From Lachnospiraceae bacterium (GTDB lineage Bacteria; Bacillota; Clostridia; Lachnospirales; Lachnospiraceae), in the NCBI GenBank assembly GCA_021199405.1, contig JAJQID010000254.1, positions 1 to 5,399 on the forward strand: DNA of 5,399 nucleotides, given 5' to 3'. This document shows positions 1 to 5,326 of this stretch, piece after piece. The position numbers and the translations under genes were made by a program. Positions within the stretch are counted from its first letter, which is position 1. The number at the start of each line of letters is the position of its first letter. Under the pieces are notes generated by a model. It saw nothing but the letters and a program-made list of their open reading frames with translations, made no database searches and was not told the DNA's origin.

Positions 1-71
1 TGAACGGGGAGGATGTGAAAGAATTACCCTTGGAATTTCAACCAACAGTCGAGACATGTGTTCTCTTATAA
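1..71 (+). CDS. Possible C-terminal tail of an upstream gene (partial)
   Basis: The frame beginning at base 3 stays open for 22 codons and ends with TAA at 69-71. The tail includes NGEDVKELPLEFQPTVE. This resembles the last strand and extended tail of LacI/GalR-family sugar-type regulators, where a short 'G..V....L.....P..V' stretch precedes the end, but 22 residues are far too few for assignment. Another frame (from base 2) is open to the TAA at 134-136, but it runs through the promoter and reads as Cys/Trp-rich non-coding sequence, so the base-3 frame is preferred. The stop lies about 38 nt before the -35 region of the next operon, which fits a gene end followed by a new transcription unit. 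What is seen is only an open frame and a plausible stop position; the family is a guess. Confidence 0.35.
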   Translation, partial: NGEDVKELPLEFQPTVETCVLL

Positions 72-80
72 CGTGGACAT

Positions 81-118
81 TTTTATGCAGATTTTATTCA
101 AAAAATGCTTGCATAAAA
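81..118. repeat. Perfect 9-bp inverted repeat over the importer promoter
   Basis: TTTTATGCA at 81-89 is matched by its exact reverse complement TGCATAAAA at 110-118, with a 20-nt AT-rich spacer that itself holds ATTTT (91-95) and AAAAT (102-106). The right arm overlaps the proposed -35 hexamer (109-114), and the arm centres are 29 nt apart, close to three helical turns. That geometry suits a two-site operator bound by a dimer of dimers or a looping regulator. The half-sites vaguely recall the A/T-rich sites of ArgR-type regulators but do not fit the TGAAT-W4-ATTCA box. A cruciform or upstream terminator role is less likely because no T-tract follows either arm. Confidence 0.5.
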
Positions 119-137
119 TGGAATATCGTGGTATAAG
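109..137 (+). promoter_or_regulatory. Sigma-A-type promoter of the amino acid importer operon
   Basis: TTGCAT at 109-114 and TATAAG at 132-137 are separated by 17 nt. The -10 matches consensus at 5 of 6 positions and is preceded by TGG (129-131), an extended -10. The -35 matches only in its TTG. Transcription would start near 143-145, giving a leader of about 70 nt before the start codon at 216. The overlapping inverted repeat suggests repression or activation at this site. Confidence 0.6.
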
Positions 138-150
138 TAGTGGTTGAGAC

Positions 151-185
151 AAGGCAGTCCCAGGAAGAAGGTGGCTGCCTTTTTT
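151..185 (+). terminator. Terminator-like hairpin in the operon leader (possible attenuator)
   Basis: AAGGCAGTC at 151-159 pairs with GGCTGCCTT at 173-181 (nine pairs, one of them G-U at 158/174). The loop is 13 nt (160-172) and a run of six T covers 180-185. This has the form of an intrinsic terminator. It lies after the predicted promoter and before the ribosome site of the binding-protein gene, so it should cause premature termination of importer transcripts unless overcome. The 5' arm begins only about 7 nt after the predicted start site, which leaves no room for an upstream antiterminator arm. Control by a bound protein, or simple partial read-through, is more likely than a classic riboswitch. 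It could also just terminate read-through from an upstream gene. Confidence 0.6.
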
Positions 186-215
186 CATGTTTGAATATCG
201 AGAGGAGGAGTAAAA

Positions 216-1076
216 ATGAAAAAAAGAATTTTGTCGGCGGTTTTGGCTGCCATGATGGCTGTGGCCATGCTCAGCGGCTGTGGATCCAGTTCCGACACGG
301 CTTCCGGGTCGGAAACAGCGGAAAGCTCTGAGGAGAGCAGCGACTACACCATCAAGTCCGGTACATTGATGGTGGGGCTGGAGATTGGCTATCCGCCAAT
401 GGAGTATTTTGATGAGGACGGCGCTACGCCCATCGGTTTTGATGTGGAGGTGGCCACTGCTCTGGCAGTTGAGCTTGGTCTGGAGCTGGAGCTTGTGGAT
501 ACCGCCTGGGACGGTATTTTCGCCGGGGTGACCACAGACAAGTATGACTGTATCATTTCCTGTGTTTCCTACACGGAGGACAGAGACAACAATTATCTGC
601 TGTCATCCCCATACGTGGCCAACGCGCCTGTGATCGTGGTTCCCAACGACTCTGAGATTGCGGATATCATGGATCTGGAGGGCAAGTCGGTAGCTGTGCA
701 GATGGAGACCACCGCGGATTATCTGATCCAGGAATATATCGAGGAAGGTCTGGATACGGATTTAAGACAGTATGAGAAGGTCATCAACGCCTTTGACGAG
801 ATCAAGGCCGGACGTGTGGAAGCGGTCTGCACAGACTCTGTTGTGGCTTCTTATTATCTGGGCGACGCTGCCAGCAACTACAAGACGGTATGGCAGGCGG
901 AAGAGAAGGAGCCCATCGTTATCTGCATGAAGCAGGGCAACGATGCGCTGGCGGAGAAGGTCAACGAGGGCATGGCGGCGCTGTTTGAGAACGGCACCAT
1001 GGCTGAGCTGGCTGTGAAGTACTTTGGCACGGAGGACGTGATCGAAGGGCTGGCAGAAGGCTTCGGAGTGGAGTAA
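216..1076 (+). CDS. Amino acid ABC transporter substrate-binding lipoprotein (SBP family 3)
   Basis: This is the extracytoplasmic receptor of a polar amino acid ABC importer; it binds the ligand outside the membrane and hands it to the permease encoded next. The 286-residue product starts with a lipoprotein signal: a KKR n-region, a hydrophobic core and the lipobox LSGC, with Cys22 as the lipidated residue. A Ser/Thr/Glu-rich linker (about 23-46) joins it to a family 3 binding domain (about 48-272). Visible hallmarks are GFDVEVA (74-80), an Arg in TEDRD (Arg123) at the position that normally clamps the ligand carboxylate, SPYV (131-134), VQMETTADY (161-169) in place of the usual VQ-GTT-D, and CTDS (205-208), whose Asp207 matches the usual amino-group ligand. 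ATG at 216 is chosen because AGGAGG sits at 203-208 with 7-nt spacing. It is the first gene of the operon, with a hairpin directly after it. The exact substrate cannot be read from sequence; cystine, glutamine, arginine or another polar amino acid are all possible. Confidence 0.92.
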   Translation: MKKRILSAVLAAMMAVAMLSGCGSSSDTASGSETAESSEESSDYTIKSGTLMVGLEIGYPPMEYFDEDGATPIGFDVEVATALAVELGLELELVDTAWDGIFAGVTTDKYDCIISCVSYTEDRDNNYLLSSPYVANAPVIVVPNDSEIADIMDLEGKSVAVQMETTADYLIQEYIEEGLDTDLRQYEKVINAFDEIKAGRVEAVCTDSVVASYYLGDAASNYKTVWQAEEKEPIVICMKQGNDALAEKVNEGMAALFENGTMAELAVKYFGTEDVIEGLAEGFGVE

Positions 1077-1086
1077 GCACAGTATA

Positions 1087-1116
1087 TCCCCCGCGGGGTC
1101 TGGGCTTTGCGGGGGA
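1087..1116 (+). other. GC-rich intercistronic hairpin without a U-tract
   Basis: TCCCCCGC at 1087-1094 pairs perfectly with GCGGGGGA at 1109-1116 (8 bp, 14-nt loop). A competing smaller palindrome, CCCCGCGGGG, lies at 1089-1098. AATGAGCAAATG follows, so there is no U-tract and it is not a standard intrinsic terminator. It lies 10 nt after the binding-protein stop codon and before the permease gene. Such hairpins commonly protect the upstream message from 3' exonucleases, which would keep binding protein in excess over the membrane parts. That role is an inference from position. Confidence 0.6.
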
Positions 1117-1163
1117 ATGAGCAAATGTAGATTTTACAGAAGAATTTGAGGAAATCAGGGGAC

Positions 1164-1817
1164 ATGATAGAGAGAATCATACGCTGGATGCCGCAGCTGT
1201 TAAACGGCGCCCGGACCACCATCATCATTACGATCATTTCAGTCAGCATCGGTCTGGTACTGGCTGTTTTCCTTGCTCTGGGCAAGATGTCGAAGCACAA
1301 AATTTTAAGTGCGCCCTGCAGCGCGTATATCTTTTTTTTCCGGGGAACGCCGCTTCTGATGCAGATTTATTTCATTTATTTTGGTCTGCCGCAGTTAAAT
1401 CCGGCTCTGACTATCCGCAGCGCTTTTGTGGCGGCACTGATCGCTTATGTGCTGAACACGGCGGCCTATCTGGCGGAGAATATCCGTGCTGGTATTCAGT
1501 CCATCGACAAGGGGCAGTTTGAGGCGGCCAAAGCACTGGGGCTTACTTACGGGCAGACCATGCGTCTGGTGATCATTCCTCAGACCGTGCGGCGGCTCAT
1601 TCCCCCGGTGGGAAATGAGTTTATCATGGTTTTGAAGGATGTGTCTTTAGTGGCTATCATCGGCCTGACAGACCTGACCAAGGTGACCAGGGCGATTTCC
1701 TCATCCTCGGCCACGGCCCTGGTCTACATACCGGCCATGATTTTGTACCTGATCATTACGGCGTTCTTCACCTTTATTTTCAATAAGCTGGAGAATAAGT
1801 ATTCGGTGTATCAGTAA
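1164..1817 (+). CDS. Polar amino acid ABC transporter permease (HisM/GlnP type)
   Basis: This integral membrane subunit of the importer probably works as a homodimer, since only one permease gene is present. The 217-residue protein shows the N-terminal pattern WMPQLLNGARTT, membrane segments at roughly 15-40, 52-75, 85-104, 151-168 and 185-207, the family motif FFRGTPLLMQ (58-67), and the cytoplasmic EAA coupling loop (EAAKALGL at 120-127, followed by IIPQ at 137-140) that docks onto the ATPase. The frame is open to a TTG at 1146, but that codon has no ribosome site. ATG at 1164 has GAGGAAA at 1148-1154 with 9-nt spacing and gives the usual family N-terminus, so it is preferred. An 87-nt gap carrying a strong hairpin separates it from the binding protein, which suggests lower expression than the receptor. 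Assignment to the family is firm; the amino acid transported is unknown. Confidence 0.93.
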   Translation: MIERIIRWMPQLLNGARTTIIITIISVSIGLVLAVFLALGKMSKHKILSAPCSAYIFFFRGTPLLMQIYFIYFGLPQLNPALTIRSAFVAALIAYVLNTAAYLAENIRAGIQSIDKGQFEAAKALGLTYGQTMRLVIIPQTVRRLIPPVGNEFIMVLKDVSLVAIIGLTDLTKVTRAISSSSATALVYIPAMILYLIITAFFTFIFNKLENKYSVYQ

Positions 1818-1836
1818 AAGCTGATGTAAAGAAATA

Positions 1837-1858
1837 CCTGATCCTGAAAGGATACAGG
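1837..1858 (+). other. Intercistronic hairpin between permease and ATPase genes
   Basis: CCTGATCC at 1837-1844 pairs with GGAT (1850-1853) and CAGG (1855-1858), leaving one bulged A at 1854 and a 5-nt loop (TGAAA). No U-tract follows. It lies in the 103-nt gap between the permease stop and the preferred ATPase start. It could be a message-processing or stability element, or a chance structure. Confidence 0.4.
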
Positions 1859-1920
1859 CTATTGCCGCAGGATGGATGGCAAAAGATGGATACGTCAGTA
1901 TGGAAGAGGAGAAGAAAGCC

Positions 1921-2679
1921 ATGTCGATGATTCGCACGGAAAATGTGTGTAAGGATTTTGGGGAGCTGAAGGTCTTAAAAAATGTGAACCTGACGGTGGA
2001 GCAGGGCGAGGTGGTGGTCATCATCGGTCCCTCCGGTGCCGGCAAATCCACCTTCCTTCGTTCTCTGAATACGCTGGAAAAAATCACCAGCGGCAAGATC
2101 TATATTGAGGATGAATTATTTTATCACCGGGAAAATGACACCACTGTCAGCAAAATGGAAAAGGAAAAATTTTCAGAAATGCTGCTGGAGATGGGGATGG
2201 TATTTCAGCAGTTTAACCTGTTCCCCCATCTGACGGTGCTGGAGAATGTGATGCTGGCGCCGGTGAATGTGCGTAAAAAGGAAAAGGAAGAGGCTGAAAA
2301 AACAGCCCGGGAGCTGTTAGAGAAGGTTGGTCTGTCGGATAAGGCTGACGTCTACCCCTCCAAGCTTTCCGGCGGGCAGCAGCAGAGAGTTGCCATCGCG
2401 AGAGCTCTGGCCATGGAGCCCAAGGTGATGCTGTTTGACGAGCCTACCTCGGCGCTGGATCCGGAGCTGGTGGGAGAGGTCTTAAGCGTCATGAAGGATC
2501 TGGCCAATCAGGGTATGACCATGCTCTGTGTCACTCACGAGATGGGCTTTGCCAGAGAGGTGGCGGATAAGGTGATCTTTATGGCGGACGGGCAGATTCT
2601 GGAGGAGGGCACCCCCGAAGAGGTGTTCGCCAATCCGAAGACGCCTCAGGCGCAGCAGTTTCTGAGGAGTGTGCTGTAG
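1921..2679 (+). CDS. Polar amino acid ABC transporter ATP-binding protein (GlnQ/HisP type)
   Basis: This cytoplasmic ATPase powers the importer by dimerising on the inner face of the permease. The 252-residue protein has all nucleotide-site elements: Walker A GPSGAGKST (36-44), the Q-loop Gln96 in VFQQFNLFPHLTV, signature LSGGQ (149-153), Walker B VMLFDE (169-174) with catalytic Glu174, D-loop SALD (177-180) and the switch His206 in VTHEMGFA. FNLFPHLTVLENV and THEMGFAREV are typical of the polar amino acid group. A charged stretch of about 25 residues (64-90) between the Walker A domain and the Q-loop is somewhat longer than in the shortest homologues. The frame extends up to an ATG at 1876 and another at 1900, but only ATG 1921 has a strong ribosome site (GAGGAG at 1906-1911, 9-nt spacing) and gives the usual family length. 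The stop codon lies 4 nt before the next gene. Confidence 0.94.
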   Translation: MSMIRTENVCKDFGELKVLKNVNLTVEQGEVVVIIGPSGAGKSTFLRSLNTLEKITSGKIYIEDELFYHRENDTTVSKMEKEKFSEMLLEMGMVFQQFNLFPHLTVLENVMLAPVNVRKKEKEEAEKTARELLEKVGLSDKADVYPSKLSGGQQQRVAIARALAMEPKVMLFDEPTSALDPELVGEVLSVMKDLANQGMTMLCVTHEMGFAREVADKVIFMADGQILEEGTPEEVFANPKTPQAQQFLRSVL

Positions 2680-2683
2680 AATT

Positions 2684-3628
2684 ATGAGCAAATTTACAAT
2701 AAGGCAGTCACTGCTTTTGCTCCTGACTGCCGCAATCTGGGGCGTCGCGTTTGTGGCGCAGAGTGTGGGGATGGACTATGTCCAGCCCTTTACTTTTAAC
2801 GCGGTGAGAAATCTGATCGGGGCGGCGGTACTGGTGCCGGTGATTTTTTTACTGAAAAAAATAAATAAAAAAAATAACGAAAATTTCACCGGAAAAGTAA
2901 GCAATCAGAAAATACAGTCTGATCAACCGGAAAAGTCTTTGAATATGCGCAGAGACCTGATTGTCGGCGGCGTCAGCTGCGGCGTCATTCTTTTTATTGC
3001 CTCCAGCCTGCAGCAGTTCGGCATTCAATACACCTCTGTCGGAAAGGCAGGTTTTATCACCGCCATGTATATTGTGCTGGTTCCGATTCTTGGCGTATTC
3101 CTGCATCAGAGAACGGGGCTGCGGGTCTGGGCGGCGGTCGCCATGGCTATTGCCGGCCTGTATCTGCTTTGCATGACGGGGGATCATCTGGCTCTGAATA
3201 TGGGGGATGTGCTGCTGCTTCTGTGCGCGGTGGCTTTTTCCTTTCATATTCTGGTCATTGATCACTTTACGCCGCTGGTGGACGGTGTCAAAATGTCCTG
3301 CATTCAGTTTTTTACCTGCGGCGTGCTTTCTTTTCTTTGTATGGTGATCTTTGAGACGCCCCAGCTTTCCCGGATTCTGGCAGCCTGGCTGCCGATTTTG
3401 TATGCCGGCGTGATGTCCTGCGGCGTCGCCTATACCTTACAGATTGTGGGACAGAGAGGCATGAATCCCACGGTGGCCTCCCTGATTTTAAGTCTGGAAT
3501 CGGTGATTTCCCTGCTGGCGGGATGGCTGCTTCTGCACCAGAGCCTGTCCGGGCGGGAGCTTTGGGGCTGTGTGATTATGTTTGCGGCGATTGTGCTGGT
3601 GCAGCTGCCGGGAAAAGGGGAAGGCTGA
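2684..3628 (+). CDS. EamA/DMT-family transporter (drug/metabolite superfamily)
   Basis: This is a multi-pass membrane protein of the drug/metabolite transporter superfamily, whose members mostly export amino acids, nucleotides or other metabolites. The 314-residue product has two repeated five-helix halves. AAIWGVAFVAQSVGMDYV and PFTFNAVRNLIGAAVL mark the first half; SLILSLESVISLLAGWLLL near residues 267-284 marks the conserved end of the second. A cytoplasmic loop after helix 2 (about 58-90) is rich in Lys, Asn and Gln and is encoded by an A-rich tract. A GTG at 2669 is in frame, but it overlaps the end of the ATPase gene and has no ribosome site. ATG 2684 has GAGGAG at 2664-2669 with a long 14-nt spacing, so some translational coupling to the ATPase is likely. 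The 4-nt gap implies co-transcription with the importer. Substrate and direction of transport are not known. Its stop is 2 nt from the stop of the opposite gene. Confidence 0.88.
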   Translation: MSKFTIRQSLLLLLTAAIWGVAFVAQSVGMDYVQPFTFNAVRNLIGAAVLVPVIFLLKKINKKNNENFTGKVSNQKIQSDQPEKSLNMRRDLIVGGVSCGVILFIASSLQQFGIQYTSVGKAGFITAMYIVLVPILGVFLHQRTGLRVWAAVAMAIAGLYLLCMTGDHLALNMGDVLLLLCAVAFSFHILVIDHFTPLVDGVKMSCIQFFTCGVLSFLCMVIFETPQLSRILAAWLPILYAGVMSCGVAYTLQIVGQRGMNPTVASLILSLESVISLLAGWLLLHQSLSGRELWGCVIMFAAIVLVQLPGKGEG

Positions 3629-3630
3629 AT

Positions 3631-5148
3631 TTATTTCCCAAGCCGGATCATATGAAAGCTTTTGTCGCACAGCGTGGCTTTCAGGATTCCACCCTCCACT
3701 ACAGCGCTGTTTTTGCCGGTGAAATTTCCAACAGGAATTTTTACCGGCGCTACCGTGTCCGGCTGCTCCTCGGTGTTGACAGCCTTCACGTCAGGATGGG
3801 TCAGAACCACGTGCTCCTTCACCTGATATCCCTCGAACTGCCGCAGATCAACGGATACCTCCATGGAGTCTTTTAAATCCTTATTCACAATGAAAAAGGT
3901 CAGATTTTCGTCCTCGTCCATGGTGCAGACGGCGTCCAGATAAGGAGCGTCGCCCTGGCTGCTCTCATAGACAGGGCAATCCGTCAGAGTATGCAGCACC
4001 GTGCCTCTGCCGTAATTGCTGATCATCTCAAAGGGATAATAAATGGTCTGTTTCCAGGCGCCGGTGTCGGAGGTCATGATGGGAGCGATGACATTGACCA
4101 GCTGGGCCAGGCAGGCCACCTTCACCCGGTCGGCGTGGCGCAGCAGGGTGATCATCATGCCGGCTACCAGCAGGGCGTCCTCGAAATTGTAGACGTCCTC
4201 CAGCTGATGGGGCGCTTTGCACCAGCGGGGGAGCTGTTTGTCCTGCTCGCTGGAATGATACCAGACATTCCACTCGTCGAAGGACAGGTTGATGTTCTTT
4301 GTAGTTCTCTTTTTGGCCTTTGCCGCGTCGCAGATGGAGATTACGGAGCTGATAAACCGGTCCATGGCAACGGTATTTGCCAGAAAATCCGGGGTATTAT
4401 CGGCGCGGTTATTATAATACTGATGGAGGGAAAGATAATCCGCCTGATCGTAGCACTCGTCCAGCACGGTATATTCCCATTCACCGAAGGTGGGCATGGT
4501 GAGAGCCGCGCTGCCGCAGGCCACCAGCTCGATGTCCGGGTCCACCCTCGTCATCAGCCGGCCGGTTTCGGCGGCAATCCGGCCGTATTCCGCGGCAGTC
4601 TTGTGACCCATCTGCCAGGGGCCGTCCATTTCATTTCCCAGGCACCACAGCTTGATATTGTGGGGCTGCTCATAGCCGTGCTTCCTGCGCAGGTCGCTGT
4701 AAAAGCTGCCGCCCTTTAGGTTGCAGTATTCCACCAGATTTTTGGCATCCTCGGCGCCTCTTGTGCCCAGATTTACCGCCATCATGGGGGCAGTGTGGGC
4801 CTTCTTTGCCCAGTCCATAAACTCGTTCAGGCCAAACTGGTTGCTTTCGATGACGGTCCAGGCCAGGTCAATTTTGGCCGGACGTTCCTCTTTGGGGCCG
4901 ACGCCGTCCTCCCAGTGGTAGCCGGACACAAAGTTGCCGCCGGGGTAGCGCACCACGGGCACGTTCAGCTTTCTGACCAGATCAATGACGTCCTGACGCA
5001 GACCCTGTTCGTCCGCGAAGGGGCTGTCCGGCTGGTAAATGCCTTCGTACACGGCCCGTCCCAGATGCTCGATGAAGGAGCCGTAGATTCTTTCATCCAC
5101 CTGTCCGGTGATGAAGTGCTTGTCAATGTGGATGGTTGCTTTTTTCAT
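3631..5148 (-). CDS. abfA: Intracellular alpha-L-arabinofuranosidase, GH51 (EC 3.2.1.55)
   Basis: This enzyme removes terminal alpha-L-arabinofuranosyl units from arabinan or arabinoxylan oligosaccharides, with retention of configuration, and so feeds L-arabinose catabolism. There is no signal peptide, so it acts in the cytoplasm on imported oligosaccharides. The 505-residue product matches the usual length of about 500: a TIM barrel (about 16-385) with a beta-sandwich made mostly from the C-terminal part. Key residues are in place: acid/base Glu173 in CLGNEMDGPW, nucleophile Glu292 in SFDEWNVW, and substrate-site Glu27, Asn72, Trp97, Asn172, His242 and Tyr244 (LHQYY), and Gln349. Each sits two positions earlier than in the well-studied Geobacillus enzyme. 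The frame also offers an ATG eight codons upstream (5172), but that start has no ribosome site. The codon at 5148 has GAGGAAA at minus-strand 5166-5160, about 11-12 nt away, and gives the normal MKKATIHIDK start. It is transcribed alone, against the transporter operon. Confidence 0.95.
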   Translation of the reverse strand: MKKATIHIDKHFITGQVDERIYGSFIEHLGRAVYEGIYQPDSPFADEQGLRQDVIDLVRKLNVPVVRYPGGNFVSGYHWEDGVGPKEERPAKIDLAWTVIESNQFGLNEFMDWAKKAHTAPMMAVNLGTRGAEDAKNLVEYCNLKGGSFYSDLRRKHGYEQPHNIKLWCLGNEMDGPWQMGHKTAAEYGRIAAETGRLMTRVDPDIELVACGSAALTMPTFGEWEYTVLDECYDQADYLSLHQYYNNRADNTPDFLANTVAMDRFISSVISICDAAKAKKRTTKNINLSFDEWNVWYHSSEQDKQLPRWCKAPHQLEDVYNFEDALLVAGMMITLLRHADRVKVACLAQLVNVIAPIMTSDTGAWKQTIYYPFEMISNYGRGTVLHTLTDCPVYESSQGDAPYLDAVCTMDEDENLTFFIVNKDLKDSMEVSVDLRQFEGYQVKEHVVLTHPDVKAVNTEEQPDTVAPVKIPVGNFTGKNSAVVEGGILKATLCDKSFHMIRLGK

Positions 5149-5186
5149 GAGTGATTTCTTTTCCTCTTTCATAGAAAATAATTGGG

Positions 5187-5216
5187 CAGCCTGTCGTCAA
5201 AACATGCCACAGGCTG
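5187..5216 (-). repeat. 8-bp inverted repeat in the arabinofuranosidase leader
   Basis: CAGCCTGT at 5187-5194 and ACAGGCTG at 5209-5216 are exact reverse complements with a 14-nt spacer. If the gene is transcribed from the -10 at 5234-5229, this lies in the 5' leader, starting a few nucleotides after the start site. It could be an operator blocking elongation or initiation, or an RNA hairpin. On the minus strand it is followed by CCCAATTATTTTCT, too broken a T-run for a confident terminator. It does not match a catabolite-response element. Confidence 0.5.
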
Positions 5217-5228
5217 ACAGCTACGGGT

Positions 5229-5237
5229 ATTCTACCA
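5229..5237 (-). promoter_or_regulatory. Extended -10 promoter of the arabinofuranosidase gene
   Basis: Read on the minus strand, TAGAAT (5234-5229; 5 of 6 consensus) is preceded by TGG (5237-5235). No recognisable -35 lies 15-19 nt upstream, where the sequence is a pyrimidine-rich run; the nearest TTGAAA (5277-5272) is 37 nt away. A strong extended -10 without a -35 suggests weak basal or activator-dependent transcription, as would suit a sugar-induced gene. The start site would fall near 5222, giving a leader of about 75 nt. Confidence 0.45.
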
Positions 5238-5285
5238 TAATAAAAGAAAAAGGAAATAGCTTTTTTGCTTTTTTCAATTTTTCTC

Positions 5286-5313
5286 TTGCAATTTTTTGAA
5301 ATTGTGGTAGTAT
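5286..5313 (+). promoter_or_regulatory. Promoter of the tRNA-Ala gene
   Basis: TTGCAA (5286-5291) and TAGTAT (5308-5313) are 16 nt apart, and TGG (5305-5307) makes an extended -10. Transcription would start near 5320, about 7 nt before the mature tRNA 5' end. The spacer contains a 6-bp palindrome, CAATTT-TTTG-AAATTG (5289-5304). An overlapping TATATA at 5311 could serve as an alternative -10. The region shares its 178-nt spacer with the divergent arabinofuranosidase promoter. Confidence 0.5.
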
Positions 5314-5326
5314 ATAGTTCTGTCAA

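Noticed and set aside
84..101. ArgR (ARG box) site upstream of the importer
   Set aside because: TGCAG and ATTCA halves are present, but the spacing is one base off and two consensus positions are wrong, so it cannot be called.
140..331. 63-codon frame from GTG 140 as a leader peptide or gene
   Set aside because: It runs through the leader hairpin and then out of frame through the binding-protein signal sequence. It has no ribosome site and no run of one amino acid codon as a classic attenuator would need.
878..1300. Minus-strand frame across the receptor/permease junction
   Set aside because: It overlaps two well-supported genes in antisense and spans the intergenic hairpin; the product has no recognisable features.
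3521..3876. Plus-strand 117-codon frame at the convergent junction
   Set aside because: It overlaps the end of the EamA gene in another frame and then the GH51 gene in antisense, with no ribosome site or domain.
3991..4719. Long 242-codon plus-strand open frame opposite the arabinofuranosidase
   Set aside because: It is fully antisense to a strongly conserved GH51 gene with all catalytic residues. The protein shows no domain pattern, and GC-rich codon bias on one strand often opens the opposite frame.
5246..5274. A-run/T-run hairpin as a terminator upstream of the tRNA
   Set aside because: The stem is only A-T pairs plus one or two G-C pairs, and no plus-strand gene lies before it to terminate.
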